From positions 186,001-250,000 of the forward strand of contig NZ_JACHLR010000003.1 in NCBI RefSeq assembly GCF_014204535.1: a stretch of 64,000 nucleotides of DNA. Reading direction: 5' to 3'. Shown here one piece after another: positions 60,645-64,000 of the stretch (the first letter of the stretch is position 1; every line of letters starts with the position of its first letter). The notes beneath the pieces were generated by a model. It worked only from the letters and a program-made list of their open reading frames with translations. It was not told the origin of the DNA and did no database searches. The stretch is from Novosphingobium chloroacetimidivorans. Its GTDB lineage: Bacteria > Pseudomonadota > Alphaproteobacteria > Sphingomonadales > Sphingomonadaceae. A program made the translations under genes and the position numbers.

Positions 60645-63600
60645 CTATTCGGCAGGAAGGGTCCCTGGCGTTCCGGGTGCGCCACCATGCGGCCCATGCG
60701 AGTGCGTGGGATCGTAGGTCAGGAAGGTACGGCGCAGCTTGGGGCCGATACGCTTCTCGAACCCGTCTGCCAGGCTGAACGCGGCGGGCACGATGACCAG
60801 GGTCAGCAGGGTCGAGAGCACCAGGCCGCCGATCACCGTCAGGCCCATCGGCTGGCGGAACGCGCCGTCGCCCGAGAGCGAGAACGCGGTGGGGATCATG
60901 CCCGCCGTCATCGCCACGGTTGTCATGACGATCGGCTGCGCGCGCTTGCGGCCGGCGTCGATGATCGCTTCGACCTTTTCGACGCCTGCTTCCATCTCCT
61001 CCAGCGCGAAGTCGATCAGCAGGATCGAGTTCTTGGCGACGATGCCCAGCAGCATCAGGATGCCGATGTAGACCGGCATCGACACCGGCTGGCCGACGAT
61101 GGTCAGCGCCAACAGCCCGCCCAGCGGCGCCAGCAGCAGTGAGGCCATGTTCACCAGCGGCGAGACGAACCGCTTGTAGAGCAGCACCAGCACCGCGAAG
61201 ACCAGGAAGATGCCGCTGACGACGGCGACGATGAAGCTGTTGATCATCTCGCCCTGCCACTTGTCCTCGCCGACGGGATCGTTCGACACGCCGGTGGGCA
61301 GGTGCTGCATGATCGGCAGCTTGGCGATTGCCTCCATGACCGGACCCTTGACCTGGCCCGGGCCGAGGTCCGCGCCCACGAAAATGCGGCGCGACTGATT
61401 GTAGCGCTGGATCTGGGTCGGGCCGGCGCCGAACTTGATCTCGGCGACACGCTTCAAGGGCACCGAGCCGCCGCTGGCCGTGGGCACGGGCAGGTTCTCG
61501 ATCGTCGAGAGATCGCGGCGCGAGTTGGCCGGCAGGATGACGCGGATCGGCACCTGGCGATCGGTGAGCGAGAACTTGGCCGCGTTCTGGTCGATCTCGC
61601 CCAGGGTGGCGATGCGGATCGTCTGGCTGAGCGAGGCGGTGGTGACGCCCAGCTGCGCGGCAAGGTCCAGGCGGGGCACGACGACCAGTTCGGGGCGCTT
61701 CAGGTCGGCGGCGATCCGCGGCGCGACCACGCCATCGACGCCGCGCATCTGCTCGACCAGGGTCTGCGCGGCGGCCTGCAACTTCACCGAATCGCTGCCC
61801 GCGAGCATGACGGAGATGTCGCGGCCCGAGCCGAAGCCGCCCGACTGGGTGGCGAAGGTCACGCGCGCATCGGGGATCTGCTGCAGCTGCGGCGCCAGGC
61901 GGCGCTCGAAGTCGATGCTGGTGCCATCCCGCTCCTTCGCGGGCTTCAGGGCGACGTAGAGCGTGCCGTTGCCTTCGCGCGCGGCCTCCATGACCAGGGA
62001 CACTTCGGGCTGTGCCTCGATCAGCCGCGTGACCCGGCCCGCCACGGCGGAGGTCTGCTGGATGGTGGTGCCGGGCACCATCTCGATGTTGACGCGGCTG
62101 GTGTCGGAATTGGTGTTGGGCTGGAACTGCTGCGGCGCACCGGCGAGCAGCGCGAACGTCACCACCAGCGCATAGATCCCGGCGCAGAAGGCGAAGAAGC
62201 GGTGGTCGCGCATGCGCGCGGCGATGCGGTCGGACAGATAGCGGTACCAGCGGCCAAAGCTGCCCATCGCTCCGAAGAGGGCGCGGAACAGCTTACCGGC
62301 GACGATCACCACGAACGGCACGGCCACCGGCGCGATGACGGCCGAAAGGATGAAGGCAGTGCGATCGAAGCCGATCGAGCGCAGGCCCAGGTCGACCACC
62401 TTGAAGGTCAGATAGGCCAGGACCATGCCGGCCGCGAGGATGACGAGCAGCAGCACCAGTCCCAGCGGATAGAACCAGGCTTGTGAAGGCGCACGTTGCA
62501 CCAGCGCACGCAAGCGGCGCGATTCCCGGCTGTCGAGGGTCCAGGTGAGCACCCGCAAGTACGCGTCCATCGCGCGGCCGCCACCGTGCTCGGCATGGCC
62601 CTGCGCCTTGAGGAAGTAGGCCGCGACCATCGGCGTGATGATGCGCGCGACCGCCAGGCTCATCAGCACCGCGGCGACGACGGTGAGGCCGAACGCCTTG
62701 AAGAACTGGCCCGGAATACCCGGCATCAGGCCGACCGGCAGGAACACCGCGACGATCGAGAAGGTGGTGGCCACCACTGCCAGGCCGATCTCGTCGGCGG
62801 CGTCGATCGAGGCCTGGTAGGCGCTCTTGCCCATGCGCATGTGGCGCACGATGTTCTCGATCTCCACGATCGCGTCGTCGACCAGCACGCCGGCGACCAG
62901 GCTCAGCGCCAGCAAAGACAGGAAGTTCAGCGTGAAGCCGAGCAGGTCCATGAACCAGAAGGTCGGGATCGCGGACAGGGGAATCGCCAGCGCCGAGATC
63001 GCCGTTGCGCGCCAGTCACGCAGGAACAGGTAGACGATGACGATCGCCAGCACCGCGCCTTCGACCAGCGCCTCCATCGAGCTGGTGTACTGGTCGCGGG
63101 TATAGTCGACGGTGGTGAACAGCTGGGTGAAGTGGACGTTGGGATTGTCCTTCTTGATCTGGTCCAGCTTCTTCATCGCCTCGTCGTAGACGGTGACTTC
63201 CGAGGCCCCGAGCGCACGCTCGAAACCGAAGGTCACCACCTCGCGCCCGTGGAGCTTGGCGATGCGGGTCTGTTCGGAATAGCCGTCGTAGACATGGGCG
63301 ATGTCGGCCAGCTTGACCGAGCGGCCGCCGCCCAGGTTCACCTGCGTCTGCGAGAGGGCATAGGCGTCGTCCGCGTTGCCCAGCACGCGCACCGACTGGC
63401 GCGAGCCGGCGATCTCGGCCTTGCCGCCGGCCGCATCGGTGTTGACCGCGCGCAGCACGTTGTTGACGTCGCGCGCGGTGACGCCGAGCGACTGCATGCG
63501 GTCCGGATCCATGACCACGCGGATCTCGCGATCGACGCCGCCATTGCGCTCAACCTTGGCGAGGCCGGGCACGCTCAGCAGGCTCTTGGCGACGGTGTCG

Positions 63601-64000
63601 TCGATGAACCAGCTGAGCTGCTCCATCGTCATGTCGTCGGCACTGACGGCGAAGTAGCCGATAGAGCCGCCGCCGCCCGCCTCGATCTTCTGGACCTGAG
63701 GCTCGAGGATGCCCTCGGGCAGTTCGGAGCGGACCTGGTCTACCGCGTTCTTGACCTGGTTGGTCGCGACGTCGGGATTGGTGCCGACGTTGAAGAACAC
63801 CAGCGTCTGCGAACTGCCTTCCGAAGCGGTCGACTGGATGTTGTCGATGCCGGGGATCGAACGGACCGAACCCTCGATCACCTGGGTGATCTGTGTCTCG
63901 ATCTCGCTGGGTGCGGCGCCAGGCTGCGAGACCTGGACGATGACGCCCGGAAACTCGACGTCCGGCATGTTGTTCACGTCCATGCGACTGAACGAGACAA
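60645..64000 (-). CDS. RND-family efflux permease (N-terminus beyond window)
   Basis: This is an inner-membrane proton-driven exporter. At least 1117 residues are present, and the frame is still open at the right edge ([19 protein letters not shown]). It has the RND pore loops, the proton-relay region [20 protein letters not shown] with the Asp pair, and the C-terminal half with [18 protein letters not shown]. Between the sixth segment and the second periplasmic half lies an insertion of about 110 residues with two additional hydrophobic stretches ([18 protein letters not shown] and [18 protein letters not shown]). A His-rich C-terminus ([10 protein letters not shown]) is seen. The membrane-fusion partner is probably upstream, outside the window. 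Confidence 0.93.
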   Translation of the reverse strand, partial: VSFSRMDVNNMPDVEFPGVIVQVSQPGAAPSEIETQITQVIEGSVRSIPGIDNIQSTASEGSSQTLVFFNVGTNPDVATNQVKNAVDQVRSELPEGILEPQVQKIEAGGGGSIGYFAVSADDMTMEQLSWFIDDTVAKSLLSVPGLAKVERNGGVDREIRVVMDPDRMQSLGVTARDVNNVLRAVNTDAAGGKAEIAGSRQSVRVLGNADDAYALSQTQVNLGGGRSVKLADIAHVYDGYSEQTRIAKLHGREVVTFGFERALGASEVTVYDEAMKKLDQIKKDNPNVHFTQLFTTVDYTRDQYTSSMEALVEGAVLAIVIVYLFLRDWRATAISALAIPLSAIPTFWFMDLLGFTLNFLSLLALSLVAGVLVDDAIVEIENIVRHMRMGKSAYQASIDAADEIGLAVVATTFSIVAVFLPVGLMPGIPGQFFKAFGLTVVAAVLMSLAVARIITPMVAAYFLKAQGHAEHGGGRAMDAYLRVLTWTLDSRESRRLRALVQRAPSQAWFYPLGLVLLLVILAAGMVLAYLTFKVVDLGLRSIGFDRTAFILSAVIAPVAVPFVVIVAGKLFRALFGAMGSFGRWYRYLSDRIAARMRDHRFFAFCAGIYALVVTFALLAGAPQQFQPNTNSDTSRVNIEMVPGTTIQQTSAVAGRVTRLIEAQPEVSLVMEAAREGNGTLYVALKPAKERDGTSIDFERRLAPQLQQIPDARVTFATQSGGFGSGRDISVMLAGSDSVKLQAAAQTLVEQMRGVDGVVAPRIAADLKRPELVVVPRLDLAAQLGVTTASLSQTIRIATLGEIDQNAAKFSLTDRQVPIRVILPANSRRDLSTIENLPVPTASGGSVPLKRVAEIKFGAGPTQIQRYNQSRRIFVGADLGPGQVKGPVMEAIAKLPIMQHLPTGVSNDPVGEDKWQGEMINSFIVAVVSGIFLVFAVLVLLYKRFVSPLVNMASLLLAPLGGLLALTIVGQPVSMPVYIGILMLLGIVAKNSILLIDFALEEMEAGVEKVEAIIDAGRKRAQPIVMTTVAMTAGMIPTAFSLSGDGAFRQPMGLTVIGGLVLSTLLTLVIVPAAFSLADGFEKRIGPKLRRTFLTYDPTHSHGPHGGAPGTPGTLPAE

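Overview
The window is high-GC alphaproteobacterial chromosome, most likely from a sphingomonad (Novosphingobium/Sphingobium/Sphingomonas type). The evidence is the abundance of TonB-dependent receptors, very GC-rich third codon positions, a dciA - dsbA-like - dsbA-like - smc gene order, an EcfG-type stress promoter, and several families of short intergenic palindromes of the kind common in sphingomonad genomes. No rRNA, tRNA, insertion sequence or CRISPR array was seen.

Layout. (1) 1-8.6 kb: an iron uptake and reduction locus. It holds TonB (cut by the left edge), a PepSY membrane protein, a secreted DUF2271 protein carrying a likely flavinylation motif, a DUF4198 protein, an ApbE-type FMN transferase, a Fiu/PiuA-like siderophore receptor, the PiuC/YbiX dioxygenase and an alpha-hydroxy-acid oxidase. 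(2) 8.8-13 kb: an F420/FMN-type oxidoreductase with an EthD-domain protein, then a periplasmic M1 aminopeptidase. (3) 13-15 kb: a subclass B3 metallo-beta-lactamase with an unusual Glu-x-His-x-Asp-His site, divergent from an AmpR-type regulator, with a perfect T-N11-A palindrome between them. (4) 15-23 kb: signalling genes. These are a PAS/GGDEF/EAL protein, a HAD phosphatase, a cupin behind an EcfG-like promoter, and a double-domain KaiC-like ATPase overlapping a hybrid histidine kinase. (5) 23-32 kb: housekeeping genes (mutY - serine hydrolase - nudC; dciA - two thioredoxin-fold proteins - smc).

(6) 32.3-36.2 kb: an accessory island with a RelBE pair, a lower-GC orphan TIR protein, an AbrB/Doc pair and repeats. 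(7) 36-39.5 kb: thiC with a TPP riboswitch, a degenerate SRAP (HMCES-like) protein, and a small lipoprotein gene interrupted by an amber codon. (8) 40-50.3 kb: a sulfonate-utilisation island. A TonB receptor is divergent from an aldo/keto reductase, a sulfonate-type ABC transporter, a nitroreductase-like flavoprotein, an SsuD-like monooxygenase, a SoxC-like sulfite dehydrogenase and a cytochrome c. Together these could take up organosulfonates, release sulfite and oxidise it in the periplasm. (9) 50.4-60.4 kb: a frameshifted small secreted protein, a DUF2314-like protein, an outer-membrane protein, an LD-carboxypeptidase, an FkbH-like protein with a polysaccharide flippase, a LOG-family protein, a GNAT acetyltransferase and a DUF445 protein. 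(10) 60.6-64 kb: an RND efflux permease running off the right edge, with an unusual internal insertion.

The observations most worth following up are the AmpR/B3-lactamase pair, the TIR protein in its toxin-antitoxin island, the FMN-transfer/iron cluster with a visible SGAT motif, the TonB-linked sulfonate-to-sulfate island with its T-N11-A operator, and the SRAP protein lacking its catalytic cysteine. All assignments are by eye from sequence; no database search was possible.
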